DNA of 45,824 bases from JBCDCU01 sp039180865 (GTDB lineage Bacteria > Pseudomonadota > Alphaproteobacteria > Rhizobiales > JACESI01): positions 1-45,824 of the forward strand of contig JBCDCZ010000005.1 of NCBI GenBank assembly GCA_039180865.1. Direction: 5' to 3'. A program made the position numbers and the translations under genes. How positions within the stretch are numbered: the stretch's first letter is position 1; each line of letters begins with the position of its first letter. Of this stretch, positions 24,933 through 33,833 are shown one piece after another. The notes under the pieces were generated by a model, which ran no database searches, had not been told where the DNA came from, and saw nothing but the letters and a program-made list of their open reading frames with translations.

Positions 24933-27056
24933 CTATGAGCCGCGCCCGCGATTCAAGTCTTCGAAGATGGTCAAACGGGCGCCCTCAAGCCGATGGCGGT
25001 AAACCTGATAACCTTCCATGACCCTTTGGACATAGTTTCGGGTTTCCGCAAAAGGAATGGCTTCGACCCAATCAACGGCATCGATCGCATTAAGGCGGGG
25101 ATCTCCAAAGCGCTCGATCCATTGGTCTGAACGTCGTGGGCCCGCATTATACGCGGCAAAGGCGAGCACGTAGGAGCCCTGAAAGCGGTTGATGAGCCCG
25201 CCGAGAAAGGTAGTGCCAAGCGTGACATTGAAAGCCGGGTCTCGGGTAAGCTTGGCCTTTTCGTATCGAACACCGATCTGCCGCGCGACCTGGGACGCCG
25301 TTCCAGGCAGCAATTGCATGAGACCGCGCGCATCGGCACGGCTCACCGCATCGATCTGAAACGCGCTTTCCTGACGCGAGACGGCGTAGGCAAGCGCCTT
25401 TTCCCGTCCCTTCAACCCGACAGATTCCGGGATTGCTTTTAGCGGAAAGGCCAGACGGTCCACTTTGAAGCCGCGCCCAACGGCAGTCTTGCCAACCTGG
25501 AGTGCAACATTGTGAAGGCCGTTGTCTTCGGCAAGCCGCGCGAGAAGAATAATTTCACCCTCGTTTGAAAATGTGCGGGCGAGATGGCGATAAAAAACGG
25601 GCGTACGGTGTCTCTGCCCAACCATCTCAAGGCGCCGGATGATCGTGACGAAGAGATTGGCATCGAAGGAACCTTGAGCGCGTCGTCCGTCGGATATCTG
25701 CGGCAGCCCCACTGAGGAATGCCCCAAAGACCGCAATGCGAGCTGGCCATAATAAGTGGTCGGATGCTGTGCTGCTTGGATGAAATGGTTGTTGGCCGAC
25801 TCTACGGAGCCCGCCGCCTGATGCGCCCGGCCGAGCCAGTAATGGGCCCGCGACTGGGACAGCGGACGCGTCGCAATCGTCTCAAGCTTGCCGAAATGGG
25901 TCTTTGCCCGCTCAGGATCGTTCAGAAAACGAAGGGCGTACCATCCGGCATGAAACGCGGCATCGGCCTGATCGACCGCTCGACCGCCTTGAAACGCTGA
26001 AACGAGCTGAAGCGCCAATTTCGCGTTGCCACCCTCGAGCACCTTGCGCGACACGAGGCGCCGTTCTTTCCACCATGATCGCAGATTGACAAGTGCTGCA
26101 GGATCGCGCGGGGCGACGTTGAGCACTTCACCCGCTTTCATCCATTGGTCATTGCGGCGCAGATATTGAACGACCGCATAAAAATACCCGGGCCGCATAT
26201 GCAACGCGTCCGGCACCTCCCGAAGATGGTCGCCGGCATCTTTTCTGCGCTGAATAACGGCAATCCGAGCCATCGCGAGAAGCTGTTCGGGGTGCGGGAG
26301 TTTCGGCACAATTCTGAGGGCCGCCATCGCTTCATCGCGATAAAGCTGCCCGTCGACCCGGGCGATGTGATCTGCCTCGGAGATGAAGCTTCCGAATTCC
26401 TTCAATACGAGCGCTTCATCATCCTTACCGAAGACACCGCCGTGCCAATAAGAGCGCATCGTGTCACGCGCCTTGGTGCTTTCACCTCTGATGATGAGAC
26501 TCCGGACTTGAAGGATCTTCCCATCATCCGTGTTTGGGGTTGCGGGCAGGGCGCCTGCGGTATTTCTGGTAACACGATTGCTGCGCACCAAAGCGTTTTC
26601 CTGCCTCAGCGCCATCGTTATTTGCCCAGGCCAGTTCGCAACGTTCCTCTGAGCTGAGAGAAGATGCTGATAGGTGAGGGACCTGATTGGAGAAAGCGCA
26701 AGAGCATGCGAGGCGATCGCACGGTCAACCGGATGATTGAGCCGGTTCAATGCACTGATCGCCTGCCCCACATCTTTTTGGCCAAGATGGTGAAAGAAAT
26801 CCTTCAAGGGTCGGGTCGAGCGGTTGAGAACGCCGCGATGATTTGAGAGCGCCTGCGCATTCACCGACGGAACCGATGAAGAAACTTTCTGAAGCAGCGA
26901 ACGGTCCTTCGAGAGACCTCCAACAGCGTGTTGCGAGGAAAGCGGGAGGGCCATCCCGAGGGAGGGGATAGCCATGGCGATGAGACATAAAAGTGCGCCG
27001 AACGGGCTGACGCACCGATAGAGATGCCGCTTTGTTGTTTCCGTGGTAGGCGCCAT
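24933..27056 (-). CDS. soluble lytic transglycosylase (Slt-type) with signal peptide
   Basis: Cleaves peptidoglycan between MurNAc and GlcNAc, leaving a 1,6-anhydro end, in the periplasm. At 707 residues it has the Slt70 layout: N-terminal signal segment (SPFGALLCLIAMAIPSLGMA), a long alpha-helical superhelix with TPR-like repeats (about 90-500) and the GEWL-like catalytic domain near the C-terminus. The catalytic glutamate is in the SRQESAFQIDAVSRADARGLMQ region (ES motif), followed by GLMQLLPGTA and FAAYNAGPRR, both hallmark motifs. The ATG at 27056 has GGAG 7 bases upstream; a GTG at 27083 would add nine residues. It is divergent from dapA. No partner gene is in the same unit. Confidence 0.93.
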   Translation of the reverse strand: MAPTTETTKRHLYRCVSPFGALLCLIAMAIPSLGMALPLSSQHAVGGLSKDRSLLQKVSSSVPSVNAQALSNHRGVLNRSTRPLKDFFHHLGQKDVGQAISALNRLNHPVDRAIASHALALSPIRSLTYQHLLSAQRNVANWPGQITMALRQENALVRSNRVTRNTAGALPATPNTDDGKILQVRSLIIRGESTKARDTMRSYWHGGVFGKDDEALVLKEFGSFISEADHIARVDGQLYRDEAMAALRIVPKLPHPEQLLAMARIAVIQRRKDAGDHLREVPDALHMRPGYFYAVVQYLRRNDQWMKAGEVLNVAPRDPAALVNLRSWWKERRLVSRKVLEGGNAKLALQLVSAFQGGRAVDQADAAFHAGWYALRFLNDPERAKTHFGKLETIATRPLSQSRAHYWLGRAHQAAGSVESANNHFIQAAQHPTTYYGQLALRSLGHSSVGLPQISDGRRAQGSFDANLFVTIIRRLEMVGQRHRTPVFYRHLARTFSNEGEIILLARLAEDNGLHNVALQVGKTAVGRGFKVDRLAFPLKAIPESVGLKGREKALAYAVSRQESAFQIDAVSRADARGLMQLLPGTASQVARQIGVRYEKAKLTRDPAFNVTLGTTFLGGLINRFQGSYVLAFAAYNAGPRRSDQWIERFGDPRLNAIDAVDWVEAIPFAETRNYVQRVMEGYQVYRHRLEGARLTIFEDLNRGRGS

Positions 27057-27265
27057 GGTCTCGCTCCGCTCTTTTGCCTGCACACCATTTGTTTAGGAAA
27101 CACGTTAAGGAATGCTTCACATTACCAATTGGTCTTGCCCATTCCTCCTCGAAAACTTATGGTCGCGCCTCACTTGATGGCGGTCACACTTGGTCATTTC
27201 GAATATAGGTATTTCGAACGGGATCAAAACCGGCTCAAGGACACACAATCCGATGCAGGAATAAG

Positions 27266-28147
27266 ATGATGTTTCAAGGTTCGATGCCCGCGCTGGTCAC
27301 GCCATTTTCCAATGGGTCGATAGACGAAGACGCGTTCGTCAAATTCATCAACTGGCAGATCGCCGAAGGGTCTCACGGTCTCGTTCCCGTCGGCACAACC
27401 GGAGAATCTCCGACGCTGACCCATGATGAACATAAACGTGTGGTCGAATTGTGTGTGAAGACAGCGGATGGCCGCGTCCCCGTGATCGCAGGTGCCGGAT
27501 CGAACAACACAGTCGAAGCAATCGACTTTGCGAAATATGCTGAAAGCGTTGGTGCCGATGGCATATTGATCGTCACCCCCTATTACAACAAGCCGAACCA
27601 GGCCGGTCTCTACGAGCATTTCAAGGCCGTAAGCGAGGCGGTGTCTCTACCAATCATTATCTACAACATCCCGCCGAGAAGCGTGGTCGATATGTCGGTC
27701 GAGACGATGGCACGTCTATTCAAAGACTGCCCCAACATTGTCGGCGTTAAAGACGCGACTGCGGATCTGGCGCGGGTTTCGCTTCAAAGGCTTGCCATGG
27801 GCGCGGACTTTCTGCAGCTCTCCGGCGAAGACATGACTGCACTCGCCTTTAATGCGGCGGGCGGCAAAGGCTGTATTTCCGTTACTGCGAATGTGGCACC
27901 ACGTCTTTGTTCGGAATTTCAGGAAATGACACTCAATGGCGATATGGCTGGTGCGCTCGCACACCTTGACAGACTAGCGCCTCTTCACCGGGCGATCTTC
28001 CTTGAACCGGGCCTTGCAGGCGCGAAATACGCACTGTCCCGCCTCGGTCACATGTCAGCCGATGTCAGATTGCCTTTGATGAAGGTTTCAGACGGCGTGG
28101 CATCAGAGATCGATGCGGCAATGCAAACGGCAGGTCTCATAAACTAA
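27266..28147 (+). CDS. dapA: 4-hydroxy-tetrahydrodipicolinate synthase
   Basis: Condenses pyruvate with aspartate semialdehyde in the lysine and meso-diaminopimelate pathway, which also feeds peptidoglycan. A 293-residue TIM-barrel enzyme. Seen: GSMPALVTPF at the start, the VPVGTTGESPTL dihydroxy-binding loop near residue 42, VTPYYNKPNQ with the catalytic Tyr near 132, IIYNIPPRS, and the Schiff-base lysine in VGVKDAT near residue 163. ATGs at 27266 and 27269 are both possible; AGGA at 27257-27260 fits either, with 5 or 8 bases spacing. smpB follows 22 bases downstream, so they are probably co-transcribed. Confidence 0.97.
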   Translation: MMFQGSMPALVTPFSNGSIDEDAFVKFINWQIAEGSHGLVPVGTTGESPTLTHDEHKRVVELCVKTADGRVPVIAGAGSNNTVEAIDFAKYAESVGADGILIVTPYYNKPNQAGLYEHFKAVSEAVSLPIIIYNIPPRSVVDMSVETMARLFKDCPNIVGVKDATADLARVSLQRLAMGADFLQLSGEDMTALAFNAAGGKGCISVTANVAPRLCSEFQEMTLNGDMAGALAHLDRLAPLHRAIFLEPGLAGAKYALSRLGHMSADVRLPLMKVSDGVASEIDAAMQTAGLIN

Positions 28148-28169
28148 CGCCGAAATCCGCGTTTTCACC

Positions 28170-28652
28170 ATGGCCAAACCGAAGAAAGATAAGAAGCCGA
28201 CCAATCGTGTTGTTGCTGACAATCGTAAAGCCCGTTTCAATTACGATATCGTCGAAACGCTCGAGGCCGGCATACAATTGACCGGTACGGAGGTGAAATC
28301 TCTTCGGACCGGGAAGACAACGATTGCTGAGTCTTATGCATCTGACGAGAACGGTGAAATCTGGCTGATCAACGCCCACATCCCGGAGTATCTCGAGGCG
28401 AACCGATTCAATCACACGCCGAGACGACCGCGTAAACTGCTTCTTCATAAACGCCAGATCGAAAAGCTGAGCGCCGCAGTGCAGCGCGATGGCATGACGC
28501 TCATCCCGTTGAAACTCTATTTCAACGACCAGGGCCGCGCGAAAATTGAGCTTGGCCTTGGGCGCGGTAAGAAGCTCCACGATAAGCGCGAAACCGAGAA
28601 GAAACGGGATTGGGGACGCGAAAAAGCCCGTCTCCTGCGCGATCGCGGCTGA
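28170..28652 (+). CDS. smpB: SsrA-binding protein (tmRNA partner)
   Basis: A 160-residue RNA-binding protein that takes tmRNA (ssrA) to stalled ribosomes for trans-translation. Family motifs: NRKARFNYDIVETLEAGI, LTGTEVKSLRTGKTTIAESYA, then LINAHIPEYLEANRFNH and PRRPRKLLLHKRQIEKL, with the usual basic C-terminal tail (RETEKKRDWGREKARLLRDRG) that becomes helical on the ribosome. Length is normal. No strong ribosome site lies before the ATG, so it may depend on dapA upstream. The ssrA gene itself was not found in the window. Confidence 0.97.
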   Translation: MAKPKKDKKPTNRVVADNRKARFNYDIVETLEAGIQLTGTEVKSLRTGKTTIAESYASDENGEIWLINAHIPEYLEANRFNHTPRRPRKLLLHKRQIEKLSAAVQRDGMTLIPLKLYFNDQGRAKIELGLGRGKKLHDKRETEKKRDWGREKARLLRDRG

Positions 28653-28658
28653 TCGCGC
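28637..28658. repeat. perfect hairpin at convergent smpB/uracil glycosylase ends
   Basis: GCGCGATC (28637-28644) and GATCGCGC (28651-28658) with a 6-base loop, overlapping the smpB stop. No T-run follows on either strand, so it is a stable hairpin at a gene junction more than a classical terminator; it may still help transcripts end there. Confidence 0.4.
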
Positions 28659-28661
28659 GAA

Positions 28662-29339
28662 CTATGCGGATCTGTTATTCAGTACCGAAGCGATACCAGT
28701 GAAGACCTGGTCGAACATCTCCGGCGTCAACCGACCGGTATTCGTGTTGTAACGGGAGCAATGATAACTGTCGGCAAGGATTGGCCCATCCGGCAAGTCG
28801 TGAAGCGCGCCATGCGTGAAGGGATATTCCTTCAAGCGGAGAGACAAGGCTCTAAGTACGCTCTCATGCGCAATGCGCCCAAGCGCCAATATGCATTTTA
28901 AATCCTGATAAGCGGCAATCGTCGCGGACAGGAAAGGGCGGCAGTTAGTGATTTCCACCCCAGTCGGTTTGTTCTGAGGGGGAACGCACCGAACCGCATT
29001 GGTGATCGCGGCACCTCTAAGCTGCAAGCCATCATCCGGGCGGCGGTCGTATTGGCCATCCGTGAGACCATACTTTCCCAAGGTCTCATACAGAAGGTCG
29101 CCTGCATAATCGCCGGTAAACGGTCGTCCGGTTCGGTTGGCTCCCTTAAGCCCGGGGGCAAGCCCGACAATAAGAAGCCGAGCCTCGGGATCCCCAAACG
29201 TTCGTACAGGCCGATTGTGCCAAGCCGGCTCGGGATCCCGCCAAGAGAGCACAAACGCGCGCAGCCTCTCGCAACGGTCACATTCAGGATGTGGATCGGT
29301 GGGCCCCTTCAGGTTTGAAGGCGCAGAAGGTTTGGACAT
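28662..29339 (-). CDS. uracil-DNA glycosylase, family 5 (UDGb)
   Basis: Removes uracil (and in known family members other deaminated bases) from DNA, starting base excision repair. The 225-residue protein has the family-5 motif A GLAPGLKGANRTGRPFTGD near residue 56, lacking the catalytic Asp or Asn of families 1-4, which is the mark of UDGb. Motif B is HCSRYNTNTGRLT near residue 195. An N-terminal cluster CDRCERL (residues 20-26) with later cysteines such as the ones in AVRCVPP and NCRPFL could bind an iron-sulfur cluster, as in related families. It lies 20 bases downstream of the NYN gene on the same strand, so they are probably one operon. Confidence 0.9.
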   Translation of the reverse strand: MSKPSAPSNLKGPTDPHPECDRCERLRAFVLSWRDPEPAWHNRPVRTFGDPEARLLIVGLAPGLKGANRTGRPFTGDYAGDLLYETLGKYGLTDGQYDRRPDDGLQLRGAAITNAVRCVPPQNKPTGVEITNCRPFLSATIAAYQDLKCILALGRIAHESVLRALSLRLKEYPFTHGALHDLPDGPILADSYHCSRYNTNTGRLTPEMFDQVFTGIASVLNNRSA

Positions 29340-29359
29340 GAAAGACCGGATCAGGACGC

Positions 29360-29953
29360 TCAGTAATCGCCGATCTCTTCGTAATCGTCTTCGTCCTCGT
29401 CGACAACAGGTCTTTGCGGGCGCTCAGATGGATCACGACCGATCGAGCCACGCAAATCGCTGAGATCAATAAAATTGTCCGCCTGGCGCCTGAGATCGTC
29501 GGCAATCATCGGCGGCTGCACCGCAAGGGTCGAAACCACGCTGACTTTCCGCCCCCGCCTTTGAATTGCCGCAACCAGTGACTTGAAGTCACCATCACCG
29601 GAAAACAAGACGAGATGGTCCACATATTCAGCAGTTTCAAACATATCGACGGCAAGTTCGATATCCATATTGCCCTTAATCTTGCGGCGACCTTGTGAAT
29701 CCGTGAATTCTTTTGTCGGTTTTGTTACGACACGATATCCATTGTAATCGAGCCAATCTATCAGCGGGCGAATGGATGAATATTCCTGATCGTCCGCAAG
29801 AGCGGTATAATAGTAAGCGCGAAGCAAATAACTCCGCTGTTTGAAATCCTTAAGAAGTCTACGGTAGTCTATCTCAAAATCGAGGCTTCGTGCAGTGGCG
29901 TATAAATTTGCACCATCTATAAAGAGTGCAACTTTTTCTCGGGAATCGAACAT
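29360..29953 (-). CDS. NYN-domain (LabA/DUF88) PIN-like protein
   Basis: A 197-residue soluble protein of the NYN branch of PIN-like nucleases, predicted to act on RNA. Conserved acidic residues are visible in ALFIDGANLY (residues 8-17), in KGNMDIELAVDM near 93, and in LFSGDGDFKSLVAAIQRRGRKV near 115, the usual metal-binding set. The C-terminal 30 residues are acidic (VDEDEDDYEEIGD). ATG at 29953 has GGGAGG just upstream (4 bases of spacing); the ORF start at 29965 would add four residues with no support. LabA/DUF88 members are usually of unclear function; RNA processing or regulation is an inference from the fold. The DNA glycosylase gene follows at 20 bases. Confidence 0.9.
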   Translation of the reverse strand: MFDSREKVALFIDGANLYATARSLDFEIDYRRLLKDFKQRSYLLRAYYYTALADDQEYSSIRPLIDWLDYNGYRVVTKPTKEFTDSQGRRKIKGNMDIELAVDMFETAEYVDHLVLFSGDGDFKSLVAAIQRRGRKVSVVSTLAVQPPMIADDLRRQADNFIDLSDLRGSIGRDPSERPQRPVVDEDEDDYEEIGDY

Positions 29954-30092
29954 GTATCCTCCCATTGAGGCCTTTAATTCCTAATCAGGCCTTATGTTTT
30001 CTTGTGCAGACCGGCACCTTAACTGTCAGACGATTCCGGGTCGGCAGAGCGGCAATATATACCTTCACCTAGATAAATCGATAGTTTTTATT

Positions 30093-30125
30093 TGTGTATG
30101 CTACACATTGGTGCAAATCGTGCAC
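30093..30125. promoter_or_regulatory. two adjacent 15-base dyads between the NYN gene and rpoZ
   Basis: TGTGTA-TGC-TACACA (30093-30107) and GTGCA-AATCG-TGCAC (30111-30125) are both perfect inverted repeats, separated by three bases, with centres 18 bases apart. They sit in the divergent control region, about 140 bases from both start codons. Such paired dyads look like binding sites for a dimeric regulator, but the protein is unknown. Neither is followed by a T-run, so a terminator is unlikely. Confidence 0.4.
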
Positions 30126-30237
30126 ATTTTTAACATGTTTCGTTAATGGGACATCTTCCGCGGAATTTTCAACGAGGCGATTGCAATTTCCATGAAGATT
30201 CAGTATCAGGCAACTTCCCCCAACACTGGAGAAAAGA

Positions 30238-30636
30238 ATGGCGCGCGTTACAGTCGAAGACTGCGTTGACAAGGTACCGAACCGTTTCGAACTGGTTTTA
30301 TTAGCCAGTCACCGTGCGCGGATGATTTCGACCGGATCGGACATCACGATTGATCGCGACAACGATAAGAACCCGGTTGTCGCCCTGCGCGAGATTGCTG
30401 ATGAGACGATTTCGCCGGAAGACCTCAAAGAAGACCTGATCCACTCCTTGCAAAAGCATGTGGAAGTCGACGAGCCGGAACCCGAAATGGTTCCTGTGGT
30501 CGAAACCACTCAGGCCGTCCCCATGCATCCGCTGGGCGGGCAGGAAGACGAACCGAGTTTCGACCGCATGTCGGAAGAAGAATTATTGCGCGGTTTGGAA
30601 AGCCTTGTCCCACCGGACCGGTCAGACGATTATTAA
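30238..30636 (+). CDS. rpoZ: RNA polymerase omega subunit
   Basis: The smallest core subunit, helping assemble beta' and carrying one of the ppGpp-binding surfaces in proteobacteria. The 132-residue protein begins MARVTVEDCVDKVPNRFELVLLASHRAR, diagnostic for omega, then ISTGSDITIDRDNDKNPVVALREIADETI. The C-terminal half is acidic and variable, as in other alphaproteobacteria. GGAGAAAAGA lies just before the ATG. A strong terminator follows, so rpoZ is transcribed apart from rsh, even though they are adjacent and both linked to ppGpp. Confidence 0.97.
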   Translation: MARVTVEDCVDKVPNRFELVLLASHRARMISTGSDITIDRDNDKNPVVALREIADETISPEDLKEDLIHSLQKHVEVDEPEPEMVPVVETTQAVPMHPLGGQEDEPSFDRMSEEELLRGLESLVPPDRSDDY

Positions 30637-30683
30637 ACTGGGCCGGGGCGACTCGCCCGACACTTCTTTGTTTCACGAATAAG

Positions 30684-30714
30684 CGCCCGTTTCGTTGAAC
30701 GGGCGTTTCTTTTT
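30684..30714 (+). terminator. rho-independent terminator after rpoZ
   Basis: Stem CGCCCGTT (30684-30691) and AACGGGCG (30698-30705) with a 6-base loop, followed by TTTCTTTTT. The stem starts 48 bases after the rpoZ stop and ends before the rsh coding region, so rsh probably has its own promoter. Confidence 0.9.
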
Positions 30715-30798
30715 GCATAAGTGTTCTCTGTGGCCGGACGGACTGTGCGTGGCCGAGATGAGGCTACGTTTTGTAACACCCGGGAATTCTATAAGACC

Positions 30799-33054
30799 AT
30801 GATGCGCCAATACGAGCTTGTCGAACGTGTCAACCGATACAATCCGGCTTGCGACGAGGGGCTTTTGAACAAAGCCTACGTCTACGGCATGACCAAGCAC
30901 GGCTCCCAGCAGCGCGCATCGGGCGATCCTTATTTCTCGCATCCTCTCGAGGTGGCCGCGATCCTGACGGAGATGCGTCTTGACGATGCAACCATTGCTG
31001 TCGGCTTGTTGCATGACACGATTGAGGATACAGACGCCACCCGCTCTGAAATCGACAAGTTGTTCGGCAAGGAAATCGGTGTCCTCGTTGAGGGGCTGAC
31101 GAAGATTAAGCGGCTTGATCTCATTTCGAAGGAAGCCGCCCAGGGTGAAAACCTCAGAAAGCTGCTCCTTGCGATTTCCGATGATGTGCGCGTCCTCCTC
31201 GTTAAACTGGCAGATCGCTTGCACAATATGCGCACGCTGCACCATGTCCCGCCGCAAAAGCGCATCAGGATCGCCGAGGAGACAATGGATATTTATGCTC
31301 CGCTTGCCGGTCGCATGGGTATGAGCGGAATCCGCGAAGAGCTTGAAGACCTTGCCTTCAGAAACATCAATGAGAATGCCTACAATGCCATCACCGAACG
31401 TCTGAAAGGCCTTCGAGAACAGAACAAGGAACTGATCGAGCTGGTTCAAGGCGAACTCGTCGAGCGTTTACGGGAGGTGGGAATCGAAGCCGAGGTAAAA
31501 GGACGAGAGAAAGCGCCGTTTTCAATCTTCCGCAAGATGGAACGCAAAGCGGTCGGCTTTGAGCAATTGTCAGATGTCTACGGCTTCCGGATCCTGGTGA
31601 ACGAGATTGAGGATTGCTATCGCGCCGTCGGTGTCATCCACACACGATGGGCCTGTGTTCCCGGACGCTTCAAGGACTTCATTTCGACGCCCAAACAGAA
31701 TGACTATCGCTCCATCCACACGACGATTATCGGACCTGGCCGGCAGCGCGTTGAACTCCAGATCCGCACACAGGAAATGCATGATATCGCCGAATATGGC
31801 GTTGCAGCGCACACACTTTACAAAGACCTGAGCCACGCCACGAACGGTGAGGCGCCCCATGACGTCAAGCCGGCATTCAAAACGGACAGCCATGCTTATA
31901 TGTGGCTACAAAACACGGTGAAGGCACTGACCCAGTCCGGCGACACACCGGATGTCACGGCCCTTGATATCGTAGAGAACACCAAGCTCGAACTCTTTCA
32001 GGACCAGGTCTTTTGCTTCACGCCAAAGGGCAGGATCGTCAGCCTGCCACGCGGTGCAAACTCGATTGACTTTGCCTATGCCGTCCACACGGACATTGGC
32101 GACACCTGCGTCGGCACCAAGGTGAACGGCCGCATAGTCCCGCTTGTCACCGAACTTTCTAACGGCGATCAGGTGGAGATCCTGCGTTCTCCAGCCCAAA
32201 AACCTGTGCCCGTCTGGGAGAATCTCGTCGTGACGGGAAAGGCGCGCGCTGCGATCCGCCGCGCAACACGGGCCCAAGTTCGAAAACAATATGCTGGCCT
32301 TGGACGCCAGATCCTCGTCCGTCAGTTGGAACTTGCGCAAAAGAGCTTCGATGAAAATATATTGAGGGAATGCCTCCCGACGATCGGGGTCACCGACCTT
32401 GAGGAGATGTTGGCACGTGTGGGCCGTGGCGAGCTCGCGCCTTCGCTCGTTATAGAAGCTGCCCATCCCGAGCTCAAACAGGCAACGCCGAAAGCTCCGC
32501 CAGCACGGGTCAACCCGAGTGAAGGGTGGTTCGGCCTTGGGTCAGAAGCTTTGAAATTCAGGATACCCGGTTTGTCGAAACGCCTTGAGCGCGGCGAGGG
32601 GGCTCCGGTTCCAATCCGCGGCCTCAACTCCGACCTACCGGTGAAGTTTGCTCCCAACGGCGGCGCAGTACCGGGAGATCGTATCGTCGGCATTGTCGAG
32701 CCGGGCGTTGGTATCACAATCTATCCGATACAGTCGGATTCTTTGAGCAAGTTTGAGGAAATGCCCGATCTCTGGCTCGATGTCCGCTGGGACCTTGATG
32801 GTGATACCGACGCTTTTTATCCGGCGCGAATCATTGTGACGGCTATGCATGAACCGGGAACACTCGCGCAGGTGACGCGGATTATCGGTGATTCAGATAG
32901 CAACATTGAACGTATCGAGCTTCTCCACGGAGCTTCGGATTTTACCGATATGGAAATCGATCTGCGGGTGCGCGATATCAAACACCTGAATTCAATCATC
33001 TCCGAGGTGCGCCGTAGCGCGGTCGTAAGCTCGGTTCAGCGCATCAATGGCTAA
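30799..33054 (+). CDS. rsh: bifunctional (p)ppGpp synthetase/hydrolase
   Basis: Makes and degrades the alarmone (p)ppGpp, the stringent response. The 751-residue protein has the full RelA/SpoT layout. The HD hydrolase domain is intact (YFSHPLEVAAIL, GLLHDTIEDT and KLADRLHNMRTL), so hydrolysis is expected. The synthetase domain holds GREKAPFSIFRKMERK and YRSIHTTIIGP. A TGS domain follows near residue 390 (CFTPKGRIVSLPRGANSIDFAY), then an ACT domain at the C-terminus (GTLAQVTRIIGDSDSNIERIEL). The reading frame is open up to 30721, but family similarity starts at MMRQYELVERV, so I use the ATG at 30799 (30802 is equal). Its ribosome site is poor. Alphaproteobacteria usually have this one Rsh only. 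Confidence 0.96.
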   Translation: MMRQYELVERVNRYNPACDEGLLNKAYVYGMTKHGSQQRASGDPYFSHPLEVAAILTEMRLDDATIAVGLLHDTIEDTDATRSEIDKLFGKEIGVLVEGLTKIKRLDLISKEAAQGENLRKLLLAISDDVRVLLVKLADRLHNMRTLHHVPPQKRIRIAEETMDIYAPLAGRMGMSGIREELEDLAFRNINENAYNAITERLKGLREQNKELIELVQGELVERLREVGIEAEVKGREKAPFSIFRKMERKAVGFEQLSDVYGFRILVNEIEDCYRAVGVIHTRWACVPGRFKDFISTPKQNDYRSIHTTIIGPGRQRVELQIRTQEMHDIAEYGVAAHTLYKDLSHATNGEAPHDVKPAFKTDSHAYMWLQNTVKALTQSGDTPDVTALDIVENTKLELFQDQVFCFTPKGRIVSLPRGANSIDFAYAVHTDIGDTCVGTKVNGRIVPLVTELSNGDQVEILRSPAQKPVPVWENLVVTGKARAAIRRATRAQVRKQYAGLGRQILVRQLELAQKSFDENILRECLPTIGVTDLEEMLARVGRGELAPSLVIEAAHPELKQATPKAPPARVNPSEGWFGLGSEALKFRIPGLSKRLERGEGAPVPIRGLNSDLPVKFAPNGGAVPGDRIVGIVEPGVGITIYPIQSDSLSKFEEMPDLWLDVRWDLDGDTDAFYPARIIVTAMHEPGTLAQVTRIIGDSDSNIERIELLHGASDFTDMEIDLRVRDIKHLNSIISEVRRSAVVSSVQRING

Positions 33055-33099
33055 CACAGACAGCCGCCGCTGATTTAAGAGCAGGAAGGACATTCAAAC

Positions 33100-33684
33100 A
33101 TGGAGCGCGAAGATGTACTTGCGGTGTTCCGGGAGGCTGGCGCCATATTGGAAGGACACTTTATCCTGACGTCCGGCCTCAGAAGCCCTGTGTTTCTGCA
33201 AAAGGCACTGGTGTTTCAGTATCCTGAAAAGACCGAAAGGCTGTGCCGGGGGTTGGCGAAAAAGATTCAGGCAAGCGGGCTTGGACCGCTCGATGCCGTT
33301 ATATCGCCCGCCGTTGGCGGTATTATTCCAGGCTACGAAACGGCCCGCCAACTCGACCTGCCAGCCATGTACGTCGAACGGGTGGACGGTACTTTCCAAC
33401 TCAGAAGGGGATTCGATCTTCCGAAAGGCGCGCGGGTTGTCGTTGTTGAAGACATTGTAACCACCGGACTTTCAATCCGTGAGTGTATTGCCGCGTTATC
33501 GAATCTTGATATTGACGTTGTCGCAGCCGCCTGCCTGATCGATCGGTCCGGTGGAGAGGCGGATGTCGGAAAGCCTTTGATTGCGCTGACAGACTACAAG
33601 GTTCCCGCGTATTCACCTGATGCTTTGCCGCCGGAGCTTGCGGACCTGCCTGCCGTCAAACCCGGCAGTCGAGGTTTGTCATAG
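33100..33684 (+). CDS. pyrE: orotate phosphoribosyltransferase
   Basis: Joins orotate to PRPP to give OMP in pyrimidine synthesis. The 194-residue protein has the type I PRTase fold with the PRPP loop VVVVEDIVTTGLS near residue 110, and FILTSGLRSPVFLQK near 21, typical of the shorter PyrE form. AMYVERVDGTFQLRRGF forms the flexible loop region. GGAAGGA precedes the ATG by 10 bases. It is in the conserved rsh - pyrE order of Rhizobiales and 45 bases after rsh. No attenuator hairpin was noticed in the short gap. Confidence 0.95.
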   Translation: MEREDVLAVFREAGAILEGHFILTSGLRSPVFLQKALVFQYPEKTERLCRGLAKKIQASGLGPLDAVISPAVGGIIPGYETARQLDLPAMYVERVDGTFQLRRGFDLPKGARVVVVEDIVTTGLSIRECIAALSNLDIDVVAAACLIDRSGGEADVGKPLIALTDYKVPAYSPDALPPELADLPAVKPGSRGLS

Positions 33685-33833
33685 GGGAATTCCTGATGTC
33701 CTTGAGACTGATATCCGGCAGCTTGCCGCAACGATACCAACACCATATAGTCCGCGCGTTTTTGCCGTACTTTAAGATTTTTGAGTCATACCGTACGTCG
33801 CCGGTCCCCTTTGAACGAGGATGATAACGCGAG

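Noticed and set aside
30673..31449. 258-codon minus-strand ORF inside rsh
   Set aside because: It lies fully inside the well-conserved rsh frame and has no domain.
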